Assembly (NCBI RefSeq): GCF_033115175.1
Contig: NC_084842.1
Coordinates: 27,239,549 to 27,303,548, forward strand
Length of the DNA: 64,000 bases
Reading direction: 5' to 3'
From: Lepus europaeus
Lineage: Eukaryota > Chordata > Mammalia > Lagomorpha > Leporidae
In this document: in pieces, positions 10,797 through 23,570 of the stretch
Layout of the letters: each line of letters starts with the position of its first letter
How positions within the stretch are numbered: position 1 is the stretch's first letter
Translations under genes and position numbers: made by a program
Notes under the pieces: model-generated
Told to the model about the DNA's origin: nothing
What the model saw: only the letters and a program-made list of their open reading frames with translations
Database searches by the model: none

Positions 10797-10831
<35 letters not shown>
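10757..10831. repeat. Long polypyrimidine / poly-T tract
   Basis: A CTTT-rich stretch passes into a run of about 30 T. Read on the minus strand it is a poly-A run with AAAG units. It may be the tail of a minus-strand retrocopy, but no body is recognisable beside it. Confidence 0.85.
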
Positions 10832-10832
<1 letters not shown>

Positions 10833-10904
10833 ATGGCGAGATAATAGCTGTCGCACAGGTGGAGAGGTGATTTGTGGAGGAGCAGGGGTCAATGCATAGA
10901 GCCT

Positions 10905-11085
10905 ACACAGAGTGCTCAACCTCGGGACCACCCGCAACACTGGTTAAAGCACAGGTGTCAGAGTCAAAGTTTCAGATTCAGCCGGTCTCAGGGCACCGTG
11001 CTGCGGTTGGTGGCTTTTCTAATAAATCCAGTTGCCGCTGCTACTGCTTGCTGGTCCCAAGCCACACTTTGAAAATCACTGAACT
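10905..11085 (+). mobile_element. MER5A-like hAT-Charlie MITE fragment
   Basis: The order of motifs matches MER5A: TTAAAGCACAGGTG, TTCAGATTCAGCCGGTCT, a CTGCT-rich part, then CCACACTTTGAAAATCACTG at the end. It is diverged and lacks its first part. Confidence 0.65.
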
Positions 11086-11680
11086 GGAAAAATATTGTCC
11101 AGTCTAGGCTTTAGGGGTGGAAGGAGTAACTGAAGGAGATGCTGCTGGCATCCCGCGTTTTAGTGTTTTGAAACAGTCATTAAGCCCGAGTCTGAAGACC
11201 TGGTGTTAAGTGGTGGAGAGTGACCTTCAACCTGTCCGTGAACCTGAGTTTCTCCATCCGAAAAATGAGGTGTTCAGTCCTGCTAAGCCCATGCCACTGG
11301 GCCAGGGAAAGAAGCAAGGAAATGGGTAACAAGTAAATCTGGATTATAAACTTTGGAATCAACATGGTGGTGCCACCATTAATTACGGTCACCAGCCACT
11401 CTTCAGACATCAAAAAGCCAAGGACAGGTTCTTCGTGAGGAAGGCTGCAGGCGCGGCGCATCCCACCCTCGGGATTTCTCAGGTACCCACCATGGGTGGA
11501 GCTGTTATTTTCTCACCTGTCATTGAGCACTGTAGCGCTGAGCCTGTCTGGCACAGTTAACAGGCCCCATTCTTTGCCCTCTTTCCTCAGTGCCTACACC
11601 CGGGGGGAAAGGGTAAGTGATGGTGCCTGGAGAAATGGAGGAAGAGAAGGTGCTGCCCTTGTGACATTTTCAATTTGCAT
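11086..11680. other. Unannotated sequence upstream of STOX2
   Basis: Nothing recognisable on either strand. Confidence 0.5.
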
Positions 11681-11845
11681 TCTTTAATTTTTTTATTTTG
11701 GCATAATTTCACACTTACAGAAAAACTGCAAGAATTTTACAAAGAATACCCAACATGTCTTCACCCAGGTTCCCCAATTGTTAACGTTTTTCTCTCCTTT
11801 CGCACACACACAAATTTTTTTCTAAACTATTTAAATATCTCTCTA
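11681..11845 (-). mobile_element. Old L1M 3' UTR-like fragment
   Basis: TTTCACACTTACAGAAAAAC, CCCAACATGTCTTCACCCAG and CCCAATTGTTAACGTTTTTC occur in order, as in reverse-strand L1M ends. The segment resembles the one starting at 56945. Confidence 0.6.
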
Positions 11846-12107
11846 GGATGGGCATTTGACCTAGTGGCTAATATGCCAGTTAAAATGCCATGTCCTGCAG
11901 ATGCCTGGCTCTGCCCCCTGACTTCATTTCCCTAATAATGCAGACTGTGGGAGGCAGTGGTGACAACTCAAGTAATCGAGTTCTATCATCCATGTGGGAG
12001 ACCTGCACTGAGTTCCTAATGCCAGCCTGGCCTTAGCCATTGTGGACATGTGTCTCTCTGTGTCTCTCCCTTTCTCTCTGTAACTCTGACTTTCAAATAA
12101 ATAAATA
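11846..12107 (+). mobile_element. CSINE, old copy
   Basis: GGATGGGCATTTGACCTAGT head and TTTCAAATAAATAAATA tail. Another SINE sits directly on its tail. Confidence 0.85.
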
Positions 12108-12443
12108 GGGGCCAGTGTTGTGGCACAGTAGGCTAAGCCACCACCTGCAGCACCAGCATCCCATATGGGTACCAGTTCATGTCCCTGCTGCTCCTCTTCT
12201 AATCCAGCTCTGTGCTAATGGCCTGAGAAAGCAGCAGGTGGATGACCCAAATCCTTGGGCCTCTATACCCACATGGGAGACCCAGGAGAAGCTCCTGGCT
12301 TCTGGCTTTGGCCTGGCCCAGCTCTGGCTGTTGCAGCCATTTGGGGAGTGAACCAGTGGATGGAAAATCCCTCAGTCTCTTCTCCACTGCTCTGTATCTC
12401 TGCTTTTTAAAAAAAAAAAATAATAAAGCAAATCTTTAAAAAG
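12108..12443 (+). mobile_element. CSINE, inserted at the tail of the preceding SINE
   Basis: GGGCCAGTGTTGTGGCACAG through AATAAAGCAAATCTTTAAAA. Full body, same strand as its neighbour. Confidence 0.9.
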
Positions 12444-12985
12444 AATCATCCTGCTACCCCTCAAGTTTTTAGTAAACTATAAATTTGGCCATTGATTCTA
12501 GCTGGACTCTATTTAACTCTCGCTAACTTCTAATTCCATTATTCTCCATTTATGAGTTGACGTTCCACCACAACAATTAGCTTTCCCTTCTCTGCTATTT
12601 ACTATCTGTACCAGTATGGACTATGCATTCTTAGTTGACTCAATAGGTTAAGAATCTTAACTACCCGTATTGATTTTGGCCCATGGGAGCATCTAAAAGC
12701 TTGCTGCTGTCTCCTTTTGAAGTGACCCCATCGTTCTCTGAACACTTCCTCACTTTTTGGCGCATTAAGATGTTCCAGGATCATTTTGCTCCAGTCCTGA
12801 AAACTGCCATCTTCCCAAGGAGCTCTGGATGCTCTTAGCAGAGAGCAGTACTTAGCAATGACCCTTCAGCCACACGGTGTGCTCAAAGCCACCGAGGCAT
12901 GTGTTTAGTACACTCAGCGAACATTCCCACTCCCCTCCCTCCAGAAACTGAACTTCTCCCATTTACAACATTTACAACTGTCCTC
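12444..12985. other. Unannotated sequence
   Basis: Nothing recognisable. Confidence 0.5.
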
Positions 12986-13284
12986 GGGGCCAGTGCTGCA
13001 GCATAGCGGGTAAACCTGCTGCCTGCAGTGCCAGCATCCCATATGGGCTCTGGTTCGAGTCTCGGCTGCTCCACTTCCTGGGAAAGCAGTAGTAGATGGT
13101 CCAGGTCCTTGGGCCCCTACACCCTTGTGGGAAACCCAGAAGAAGCTTCTCAATCCTGGTTTTGGATTGGCTCAGTTCTGACCATAGCAGCCATTTGGAG
13201 AGTGAACCAGCAGATAGAAGATATCTGTCTCTCTCTCTCTCTCTCTCTGCCCTTCAAATAAATAATTATTTATTAAAAAAAAAA
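12986..13284 (+). mobile_element. CSINE
   Basis: GGGGCCAGTGCTGCAGCATA head with a CTGTCTCTCTCTCTCTCTCT stretch. A short internal part after CACTTCCTGGGAAAGC is missing. Confidence 0.9.
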
Positions 13285-13369
13285 CATAGATGCACTGAAT
13301 TGTTCCTAATGTCAACAGTGGGTAGTGTGGCTTAGTGCATGGCGGTGGGGGGAACGACAGGGATATTCA

Positions 13370-13880
13370 ATACACTTATCAGATAGATGACTTCAGGGAA
13401 GTCACCTCTGCGACCCTCAGACTTCTCATGTGTAAAATGAAGAGGGGCTGGTGCTGTGGCACAGTGGGTTAACGCCCTGGCCTGAAGTGCTGGCATCCCA
13501 TATGGATGCCGGTTCGAGACCTGGCTGCTCCACTTCCCATCCAACTCTCTGCTATGGCCTAGGAAAGCAGTAGAAGATAGCCCAAGTCCTTGGGCCCCTG
13601 CACCCGCATGGGAGACCCGAAAGAAGCTCCTGGCTCCTGGCTTCAGATCAGCACAGCTCCAACTGTTGTGGCCAAATGGGGAGTGAACCATGGGAATTGA
13701 AGACCTCTCTCTCTGTCTCTCTCTCTCTCTCTCTCTCCCTCTCTTCTCTCTGTGTAACTCTTTCTAATAAATAAATAAATCTTTAAAAAAAATAAAATGA
13801 AGAGTTGTTTTGAAAAACAAGATAACATATATAAAGTATCTGGTACCTGACAGGCACTCAGGTAAAACATTAGTTTCTTC
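13370..13880 (+). mobile_element. MIR split by a SINE
   Basis: The left part ends CTTCTCATGTGTAAAATGAAG. The right part has ATATATAAAGTATCTGGTAC and CTGACAGGCACTCAGG. Together they read as one MIR. Confidence 0.65.
13445..13793 (+). mobile_element. CSINE with exact TSD inside a MIR
   Basis: Complete element. The TSD AAAATGAAGAG is exact at 13434-13444 and 13794-13804. Confidence 0.95.
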
Positions 13881-13904
13881 CCTCTCATTCACTCATGGAT
13901 AGAC

Positions 13905-14233
13905 TTTTTAAAAATGATTTATTTTATTTATTTGAAAGGCAGAGTGACATTAGGAGAGATAAAGGTAGAGAAAGAGATCTTCCATCTATTGGTTCACTTC
14001 CCACATTTATGCAAGAGCTAGGGCTGGACCAGACTAAAACCAGGAGCCTGGAACTCCATCTAGGTCTTCCATACGGGTGTCAGGGGCCCAAATACTTAAG
14101 GCATCTTCCACTGCTTTCCCAGGCCCATCACCGGGGAGTGGATCAGAAGTAGAGCAGCCGAGACTCAGAATTCTGATATGGGATGTGAGCATCACAGGCA
14201 GCAACTTAATCCACTGTGCCGGTATGCTGGTCC
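13905..14233 (-). mobile_element. CSINE, reverse
   Basis: TGATTTATTTTATTTATTTG start and CACTGTGCCGGTATGCTGGT end. Confidence 0.9.
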
Positions 14234-15394
14234 CTGGATATACATTTTTAATGTAGCTCTCCCCTGCCTCAGCTTGTAAGTCTCCAGAACCCAAAATACA
14301 ACTGCACTGTAATGTCCACACTTTTCTCTTCATCGAATCACATTTGTTTAATGCTGCTCTGATCTTAGGTGGAGATTTTGCTGCATCAATCATGTCTTAC
14401 TTTTTAGAGAGTATATAATCCTAAGAGCGAAGGGACCTCAAGGCTCCCCCTAGGGAAGCTCCCCCTCTGGATACTGAAGACCTTGCCTTTCTCTCCCAAA
14501 GGACCACTCTTTATGAAAGACCATCTCATGATCCAGCCCCTTCCACATGTGTGCTTCCAAACCAATGTGCTGACCACAGAAACAAGGCATGATCTGCCAC
14601 ACTTGTGCTCTCGTGCACTGCCTCCTTTTTGCCCTGATCCCTCAAAAGGTATTAAAGGGACTGAAGCCTCTCGAAGGCACTTTAGTCATCATCCTGTGTC
14701 CAGAATTATCTCTCAATATTTTTCAAACCAGGGTGCATCCAGATGCCAGGGAAAAGCACGTTCCAGGATGTGGGCCTTCTTCTCAAATTGAGTGCCCTCT
14801 TGGTCAGCCGGTCCTAAAGCAGATCTGTTTGTAGCCAGAATATCACCAAAAATAACTCCTTCATTTCCCATCAGCAAAGACACTCAAAACTGCCAACAAG
14901 AACAAGTAACCATCTGTGAGTATGCGACATCTTGTTCCCCAGGAAAATAAATGCAAATCTGCCTCTCTCAGAGGCCACTTTGGGCATTCTCAACCTGCTA
15001 CTGCCCCCACTTTGAGCCACATTTCAAACATCTCCTATCTTAATGATGCACTTGATTTGGACAACTAAATGATATATTTGTATGGTTTTCCCAGAACAAA
15101 AAATATTTTCTAAAATTCTCAAAGGAACAGTATTCACAAACAGCTACTTCTTGAAAGAGTGCTCAAGGCTTCCCATGTTGTGCTACTTCTATTTAGACTC
15201 AAAGTCTCACAGTCAAGTCTTTAGTCAAAATTAAGACTCAAACGTTCCCTCTCCTCTCCCTGGATCTGCAAAGAGAGAGCCTCCCTTCCTAAACACACAG
15301 CATAAGGGGTCAGCCCTAAAATGTCTGGGCAAGTCCTACCTTTCTCTAGACCCAGGGGTCATGTCTGAGGCAGCAGTCCCTCCTGATAATAACA
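14234..15394. other. Unannotated sequence
   Basis: Open frames near 14483-14834 have no recognisable domain. No clear repeat family was seen. Confidence 0.5.
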
Positions 15395-15612
15395 GAGCAT
15401 GATTTACTTCAATGATTACGGTTTAGACAGGTCTTCAATTCTCCCATCAACCCTTGAAGGCAGATATAACTACCAGCTCCATGATTTTGCAGAAAATGAC
15501 ACTGAGGCACAAAGAATGTAAATGATCTGTCCAGGGTTCCCAGTAATGAAGTGGCAAAATTAGAATCTAAGCCAAGACATTTGGTCTCCAAAGTTCAACC
15601 TCCATGCTGTCC
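15395..15612 (+). mobile_element. MIR
   Basis: GACACTGAGGCACAAAGAAT, GTAAATGATCTGTCCAGGGT and AGTGGCAAAATTAGAATC follow the MIR core order. Confidence 0.65.
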
Positions 15613-15703
15613 CGTCTGTTCCACTTAGCAAACCAGCTCCTGGAGTTTTCCTAAAAGGTCTTTTTAACAGTGTTTCTTTAATAAATGACATCTGAGATTT
15701 ACA

Positions 15704-16200
15704 TAGGTCATCTATTGCTATATAACAAGTTATCACAAAACTTAACAGTTTAAAACAACATTCCTATTGGGTAGGAATCCAAGCACAGCCTAACTGCATG
15801 TCTCTGGCTCAAGGTTTCTCCTGAAGTTTCACTCAATCCAGGGTTGCAGGCTCACCTGAAGGTTCAACTGGGTGTGCATCCACCTCTAAACTCACATTGT
15901 TGTTGGCAGGATTCAGTTTCTTGAGGGTTGTTGGACTGAACGCCACACCCCCTCACTCTTCGAAGGTCCATTCTTGCTTGCAACATGAAATTCCCCATAG
16001 TGTAGCTCACAACATGCCAGATGGCTCCACTCAGATCACCTAAGACAGAAACCAGAGTCCAATCTTCCAAGTGACATCCCATCACGTCTGCTGCATCTTA
16101 TTTGCTAGAAGTGAGGCACTGAAGCCAAGTCCACACTCAAGGGGAAGGAACTGGACAGAGATATGAACACCAGGAGGCAGAGCATGTCTTAGAAGCTGCC
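15704..16200 (-). mobile_element. Ancient LTR-type repeat (MLT/MER-like)
   Basis: CTATTGCTATATAACAAGTT, GTTGTTGGCAGGATTCAGTT, GGAAGTGACATCCCATC-like and CACACTCAAGGGGAAGGA occur in a fixed order known from a common mammalian LTR-type repeat. The subfamily is not certain. Confidence 0.5.
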
Positions 16201-16530
16201 TGCAACATTTATGGGTAACCATGAAAATGTCCGCTTCCTTAAGACAGTTACAGTAAAGCCACAAATTAAAAGAGTAACTTCTAACATAAATGCTCTCTCT
16301 CATGTATAGATAACAAGCTCTTTCCCCATCCACACGTGCACACAGATATCAGAAAAACTATTCATCTTCTGAACAGGAAAGGCCATCGTTGAATTCAATG
16401 GAATTAAGATGAGGAGATACTTCTTTGGTTTTTATTACTGTAATAATCTTTGCTACTACCAACCTCAACATCATTGACACCTATTGATTTACTCACTATG
16501 TGCCAGTGTGCTAAAAACTTTTAACATTTT

Positions 16531-16820
16531 TTTTTAATTTTTTTTTTATTTTTGACAGGCAGAGTGGACAGTGAGAGAGAGACAGAGAGAAAGGTCTTCC
16601 TTTTGCCGTTGGTTCACCCTCCAATGGCCGCCGCGGTAGGCGCGCTGCGGCCGGCGCACCGCGCTGTTCCGATGGCAGGAGCCAGGTGCTTCTCCTGGTC
16701 TCCCGTGGGGTGCAGGGCCCAAGGACTTGGGCCATCCTCCACTGCACTCCCTGGCCACAGCAGAGAGCTGGCCTGGAAGAGGGGCAACCGGGACAGGATC
16801 GGTGCCCTGACCGGGACTAG
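16531..16820 (-). mobile_element. Young-type CSINE, 5' truncated, exact TSD
   Basis: GACAGGCAGAGTGGACAGTG and CCGCCGCGGTAGGCGCGCTG mark the GC-rich subtype. It stops at CCGGGACTAG, so the RNA 5' end is missing. TSD AACTTTTAACATTTT is exact at 16516-16530 and 16821-16835. Confidence 0.95.
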
Positions 16821-16835
16821 AACTTTTAACATTTT

Positions 16836-18075
16836 TTATTAACAATAATTGTGCATTTTTTGGACTGCAATGTGAAGACTGAATACATGTATACAATGTG
16901 TACTTATCAAACAGGAAAATCAACATTTCCCTTTCTTTGACATTACTTTATGTCTGGAGGCTTGGAGCCTCTTTCTTCTATTTGTCCATACAATATACAG
17001 GCTTTTGTGACCTGTGGTCTCTCCACCCTGCTGTGTAATGTTAGGCACTTACTCCTTAAATCAAACTCTCAGGTGGTACCCATTATTCAAACTCCCTGTA
17101 GCCCCCCACACTCCTCCCAGCCTCTGGTAATCATCAGTCTGTGTTCAGATTGAGCTGGCTTTGTTTTGCTTTGCTTTGTTTTGAGTTAGTTTCTACATAT
17201 GAGGGAGAACATGCAGTATTTGTGTCTCTGTGTCGGGCTCATTTCATTCAACGTGATGTCCTCCAGTTCCATCCATCTTGAGGCAAATGAAACTCATTCT
17301 TGTATGCATATAGTTAGATTTTCATCCATTTGGTCAACCTAGAACTTTAGATTGAGGAATTTAATCCATTCACATTCAAGGTTAATACTGATACATGAGA
17401 ATCAACTATCATTTTTTAATTGCTTACTGATTGCCTTATATACTTTTTTCTCTTATATTTATATTTATAGTTTGGTAGCTTCCTGTCATAAAAAGTCATA
17501 ATAAAGCTGGATTCTATTCTCTTTCTTTTCATGTGTCTTCTGTTAGTGAATTGTGTACTGTCATGTGTTTTCATGGTTACTGTTATGAAACCTTTTCTTT
17601 CTAATGTAGGACTCCCCTCAGGATTTCTGGTACGAATTCTCTTGTGGTGAAGAATTCCCTTGCTTGTCTGGGAAATATTTTATTTGCCCTTTACTTCCAA
17701 TGGATATCTTCACTGGCTATAGTATTCTTACTTCTCCTGGCAAGCCGGAGTCCCCCCAGTCAGAGAAGCAGGGCAGGGCGGCGGTGTGTTTTTGTCCTCC
17801 TTCTCCGCTGGGTACAGCTCCCGTCACTACTTTGTTGACGTTTTCCCTCAGTCGGTCTCCTGGAAAAGCAGTCCTTTTTCATCTTTCTGGTTCTTCTCTG
17901 TGACAGAGGTGAGAGCAGGGCCCTTCTCTTAGCCATCTACTGCGAAGAACGTTTTGTATGGGGGCATGTTTTGGATTTTTTTTTTTTTTTTTCAAAAAGT
18001 AGGCAGAATGGCAATAATGTTTGGGGGATAAATAAGTCCACATGTTTTTGTTTTTAATCATCTGCAGGTCCCAGT
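16836..18075 (-). mobile_element. L1 LINE fragment(s), reverse
   Basis: GAGGGAGAACATGCAGTATT, CATTTCATTCAACGTGATGT and AAGAATTCCCTTGCTTGTCT are reverse L1 ORF2/3' phrases. Frames are broken and there is no intact protein. A T16 run lies at 17976-17992. Confidence 0.65.
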
Positions 18076-18759
18076 TGTCTCACGATATCCTCCATACATG
18101 TATGCAGTTGTTTCTACTGCCTGTCAGATGACCAGCATCTGCCCATATATGCAGCTTTCTATTCTTCTTTGGTCTTTCCTTTCCCCTCCCCACTCCACCA
18201 CCCACAGGCTACGCTCCCCCAGCTCCCAATCTCCAACCGCGGAAGTCGCATGGAGCCAGGACAGAGAGGAAGGGAACATTTCTTCAAATCTGCTTTTATG
18301 AGGACAAACCAGAGACCAATTAAGGAAAAGTAAATGGGTTTAGGGGAAGTAATAATCAAGTAGAGAAACAACCTTAAGTGTAATTATAACATGTCAAACA
18401 GGTTAAGGAACAAGAGGAAATGTGGGGAGGATCTGCAGTAGATGGGATGTTGAGGGGCAAGGCAGGCATTTACTCCAGCCCAAAGCAGGAGAAGGAGCCC
18501 ACCTTGCCAAGCCCACAATGAGCACATTGTTAAAGTTGCTGGAAATACTATACTGTCATTATAGCCCCTTCAGAGAGGCTTCTGTATATATCATCATAAA
18601 GGAATGGGCAAACATTGCTTGGCAAGAAACTATTTCCTTCCTTAAGTTCAGTATCCAAGACTTGCATATTGACCTAAGTAACGCTAATATTTCCTGGTCA
18701 TTTTCCAAGGAAAATATCAACATTTATCAAATGCCTCATTCTTACAAAACTCGGTAAGG
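18076..18759. other. Unannotated sequence
   Basis: No repeat or exon was recognised. Confidence 0.5.
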
Positions 18760-18905
18760 AGGAATAATTATTATTCCAAGTACAACAAGAAAACCGAGGT
18801 TCTCGGATGTTAAGTAATTTGCTCAAGGTCACAGTTAATACTTGATAAAGCCAAGATTTGAACCACATCTATCTAAGACCCCAGGCCCATGCATCTTCAC
18901 CATCC
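18760..18905 (+). mobile_element. MIR
   Basis: TTAAGTAATTTGCTCAAGGT and CACAGTTAATACTTGATAAA give the MIR core. Confidence 0.7.
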
Positions 18906-19400
18906 CCTGCAGCTTCCAAAAGAATTACAAAACTATGATAAATCAATGGTATAGTATTCACAAGAAATTGAGGAAACAACGATGAAGAACTGCTTGAATA
19001 TTTAATCACATAAGAAATTCTCCAAGCCATATCAAACACCCTGGGGGGAAAGAAACACTTGCTTCAGTTGTCTCAACATGTCATCAAGATGGATGTTCAA
19101 GAAGAGTGGGATTTTGTGCAGGACGAAAGAGCATTGTGCAGGAAATTCTTTGTCAGTGGTTCTCCCTTTTGCCCACAGTCAACCGCCTGCCATTGTGGCG
19201 GGGGACAGTGGGCTTTGCCAAATTTGCTCTTATCTAAATTTATCAATTGCTGATTGTCCACAGTATTATAGCAGAAGCCCAGACAATCATCATTCAGGGA
19301 GGGGCATCCCAGCCTAAGTGCCCAAATTGGAATTTCTGTTTGTGGCATATGGAAATTTCTCAAGATGGCAGCTATGATAGCTCCAGCTTGCATTTATTTC
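18906..19400. other. Unannotated sequence
   Basis: Nothing recognisable. Confidence 0.5.
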
Positions 19401-19972
19401 CTTGACATGTCCTTGTCACTCCCCATCAAGATGTAGAGTCTGACTCTCCATGTCCTTGATTCTGGTCAGGTGCTATACTTTCTTTGGCCAGTAGACTATA
19501 GAGTTAAAGGCCATACCATTCTGGGCACAGATCTTATTAGCCTTGTATCTCCCACCCCTGCCTCTTAGAAACCAGCCAGCATATAACAAATGCCACTACC
19601 CTGAGATCATCATGTTGTGAGGAAGCTCAGCTAGCCACAAGGAGAGGGTTTGTAGACAGAGAGCAACACTGGCCAGCCCCACACTGTTCTCGCCACTCCA
19701 GCCCAGCCCCAGACACATGAGTGAAGGAGACATTCCAGCCCCAGCAGGCACCATGAGCAGAAGAACTGACAACATCACTGGAGCTGTCTCAAGTGTCTCC
19801 AGCCATCCAAGCCATCCCAGCTGAAGCCTCCACCTTAGTGTTACAAGAGTGAGCCATCCCCCACAGTGCCCTGCCTGAATTCCTTCAGAATCATAAGTGT
19901 TATAAAACAGTGGTCATTTTCCATCACCAAGTTTTGGCGTGATTGGTTACACAGAGGTAGATCACTGGAACA
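19401..19972 (+). mobile_element. Ancient LTR-type repeat (MLT-like)
   Basis: It ends with CACCAAGTTTTGGCGTGATT and GGTTACACAGAGGTAGATCA, a recognisable LTR-type 3' end. The upstream part is diverged. Confidence 0.5.
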
Positions 19973-20479
19973 CTGTTGCTCCTGTCCTATGTGCTTGCTT
20001 CGTGTGGAACTATAATGTATAAGTATCCAGGCAGGAAATAATATTTCAATGACTTGCTCATTGTGGCATCTAGGGAAAGTCAATACTTACAAAGAACAAA
20101 GGAGATCCTGCTATATTATTTTTAAAAGACAAGTATTGTGGATGAATCTCGACTCGTAAGTCCATAATTCTGGGTACAAATTATATGTCAGAAACAGTGG
20201 CATCTGCCTGAGCCACTCAATAAAACCTTTCTATGGGAATTCTTCAGAATTTCCAAGGAGCTTCTACAATCATGGGGTGAGCATGTGCTTAAATTACAAG
20301 CCTTTAAAAGGATTCTTTCAAGGATAATCCACCTTCATTTGTGTTGTATTACTTACATGGTATTAGTGATTTTGTTTGATGAGGATGGCAACATGCCAAC
20401 CACCAATTAAAAAGAATATCATCAATTATTATCACCCTGAATGACATGTCTATTACTGCTTGTTCCAGGTAACTAATAA
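19973..20479. other. AT-rich unannotated sequence
   Basis: No transposon was recognised. Confidence 0.5.
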
Positions 20480-20745
20480 CAAAAATAGGTAACATTTATA
20501 TGGTGCTCCTTTTGTGTCAGGTGCCATGCTAAGCACTTAATGTATAATCATTCATTTAGCCCACATGGCAACCCTCTGGGGTAGATACTGTTGTCCTAAT
20601 TTGGCAGATGAGAAACTGAATCACAGAGAAACAAATTGTGCATAACCTCAGCCAAATGACCAAGCCAGAATTCAAATCCAGGCATTCTGGCTTCAGAGTT
20701 TGGACTCTTAACAACCACAGTATAAGGCTACCTCCACTCTTTTTC
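20480..20745 (+). mobile_element. MIR, near full length
   Basis: TGTGTCAGGTGCCATGCTAA, CAGATGAGAAACTGAATCAC and CAGAATTCAAATCCAGGCAT are in MIR order. Confidence 0.75.
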
Positions 20746-22600
20746 AAAGAGTTAGTGACCCTCTTGTGAACTGTAACCTCACATCCATGAGTTACTGTGG
20801 GGACATTAACTCTATCTGGTAATTGACAATAAATTTGATATTGAAAAAACTTAAAAGTACATCCCGCACCTCACTTCTTCCCACAACCTACCACAGGCTC
20901 TTACCCAAGTCAAGATCCTATATTAATCTTCCTTAGAGTGAAGACTTTCGACTGGTTGAGACAGTTTGTCAAAATGGCTGAAAGTAATCCTAGATGCTGC
21001 TCTGTCTGTTCTGATTCCTCATTTTTTTTTTCAAGAACTCATCATTTTTAGGACAAGGTTTACTATTTCTACTCTAAGTGAAAGTTTCATCTGGCATAAC
21101 AGTGAACCCTGGATGGTTATTGAGATGCTGCTGACAAACGTCTCCATTGGCATTCACCCAGCCCTGAACCCTCTCCACTTCATTCTTCACATTGCACCTG
21201 CCCTGGGGCCTCAGTCACCATGGCAGAACCTCATCCTGGTCCAGAATCGATTTTCAAAGAGCAGTGTGCAAAATATATTTTTCTTCATCTTATGCTTCCA
21301 TTAGTGAGTTTTTCACATTCAATTCTTATGTATGGCAGCAATAAAAAGTCAAAATCAGCCTAGAATAATACTTTTCTCCATTACAATGTTTTACTCTTTT
21401 CCTGTCTATTATTGTAAACCCAACCCACATTTCATTCTAAACTCATTTTTATTTCAACAAAAGTTCCACCAGCCAAACAAAATTATGGAAATGTGTTCTA
21501 ACACTAATGTCCACATCATTAGCCTGCATGCCTCAGGCTTTAACTCTGAGCGAAGAGAAGTCACTAAATCTTGTTCCCTTTCATCAACCATCACGCATCA
21601 AACAACTTTTGGATTCTAGGCAGTGTGCTGAGAGCTAAACACTGAGAGATAAATAGGACATGGGGAAGGAATGCTTAGAGTTTGTAAGAGGGCATACACA
21701 AGTAATTCCCATCCACCCACCACCACCAAAATTATGCCTAATTGACACCATAGTGGAAGCAGGTACACATGACAGAGGAGCAGAAGGGATGGAGAGGAAT
21801 AAAAGGAAGGAGGCATTCATTATAAATGGATGACATCGAGAATGAGAGATGACTTCAATCAACAGGTAATATTGGGCTAATACTTGAAAGGCCAGTCTTT
21901 CTCGTCTGATGTTAATGCAATACATACAGCTCCTTCCAACCCACCAGGGCTGAGGCTCTAGCCCCAAGAAGCATGTCATGAGAAAATGGTCATTAATACT
22001 AGAGTGTTAATTCAGGGTATATTGCTTTTTATCACTTTTAAATTAAGATAGCTTCAGAGTTCCTGCAATACACATTTGACTCTCATGCCTTTGCTACCGG
22101 TAAACTTTCTTAGTTGAGAAAGAAAGGGGTGGACTTACAAGTACCTTGTCAGGATTTGGGCAGTTCCTTGGAATGCTCACCATGAGAGCGGCCTTGGGTA
22201 AAGAGCCTGCAAGCTGCTGCTAGAATACATATGTTGTCATGATTTCCACAGGTGTGCAGATGGACACAAACAATAATGCATGGCTTCTGCATGTGGAATA
22301 CCAGTAGTTGGTATTAATAATAAAGCTACATAGTAAAATCAACCCAATTTGTGTATGTTTTCTCCTTCTCACTGGAACAGCAGCAGCTCAGTACCTGGAT
22401 TTTTTTTTTTTTTTTAATGAAATAATTGCCAAGTTCTACCCTTGATTGTGTCTCCCTCAGAAAAGGAAGTTACAACTCCCAGTCTGAGGTCTCCTGCAGT
22501 GGGAATTATGCGCCAGTGCCCTGCCACCCTACCCAGAGTGTACACTCTCCAGTGAGCAGCCCGCCCTCCTATGAGATCACTGCAATGGCAGGTTTCCAAA
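20746..22600. other. Mostly unannotated sequence
   Basis: An L2/MIR-like phrase (GGCAGTGTGCTGAGAGCTAA) occurs near 21619. There is a T16 run at about 22401-22416. No exon was recognised. Confidence 0.5.
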
Positions 22601-23570
22601 GGGAATAAAAGATCCAGCTAACAAGGGACAGTTTCAGGAAAATTCTATGTTAATCAGATAACTGCTATCTGATACATGCCAGTATCAAAATATTTAAAAG
22701 AAACACAGTCATTCAGAACAGAAAGCATAATGGTCTAATTCATGTTGTATTTATGAAAAGTAGAATTTCAAAATCATCTTGATCTGGCATTTAATTAGAA
22801 TTAGATTTTTATGCTGTTTTATGCTGAATGACTTCAGATGTGGCCGACCAAAGAGTTTAGAAAAATATTACATGTAGTTAGCTCTTCCTGGTGATCCAAG
22901 AAAAAGTCCTTAATTTCTATACATTTATCTCATTTATTCTAGATAGAAAATATAATGTCCACTTTTTTTAAAAAAAGAAGTGATTTTATTTCTAATTTGT
23001 TTACATTCCTGTATGCTATTAATGACAATATCTTGAGAATTGAGAAGTGCACAGTAAGTGGAACAGCAATAAGTCTTGTTTACTACTTGTAATAATTATT
23101 GCGAATTTTAGTGTTTTTTCAGCTAATCACTTTTATACTTTCTATTTATCCTGCTTAAATATTTTGAAAAGTATAAATATCATTTGAAAAGTTAATCAGA
23201 TAAGCACTCCATGTCTAAAAACTATTTCATATCAGAATTATGTACAGACAATAAAGACAACATATTTTAACAGAAAACATATGTATTGTCAAGAAAAAGT
23301 TGCATGTAGATCTTCTATTTTTAACAATACTAAATATTAAATATCAAAAACTTTTTTGAAGGAGAATGGGTAAGTAGTTGGACATATATGATAATGTTTT
23401 CTCCTACCCACTGGAATAGCATGGGCAGGAGAGAGGGTAGGGTATGAAGTATCATTATGTTCATAAATACATACATTTGAATTATATGAAATTGATCAGT
23501 TACATAGATTTTTTAAAAATTTCTCATTGAAAGCACTTTAAAGTGATATGTATCAAAAACATACATCTCG
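22601..23570. other. AT-rich block with no recognised repeat
   Basis: About 1 kb is strongly AT-rich without a visible SINE, LTR or L1. It has no coding features. Confidence 0.5.

Noticed and set aside
10757..10831. Poly-T tract as a transcription terminator
   Set aside because: T-runs of this kind are retrotransposon or simple-repeat tails in mammals. No Pol III gene lies beside it.
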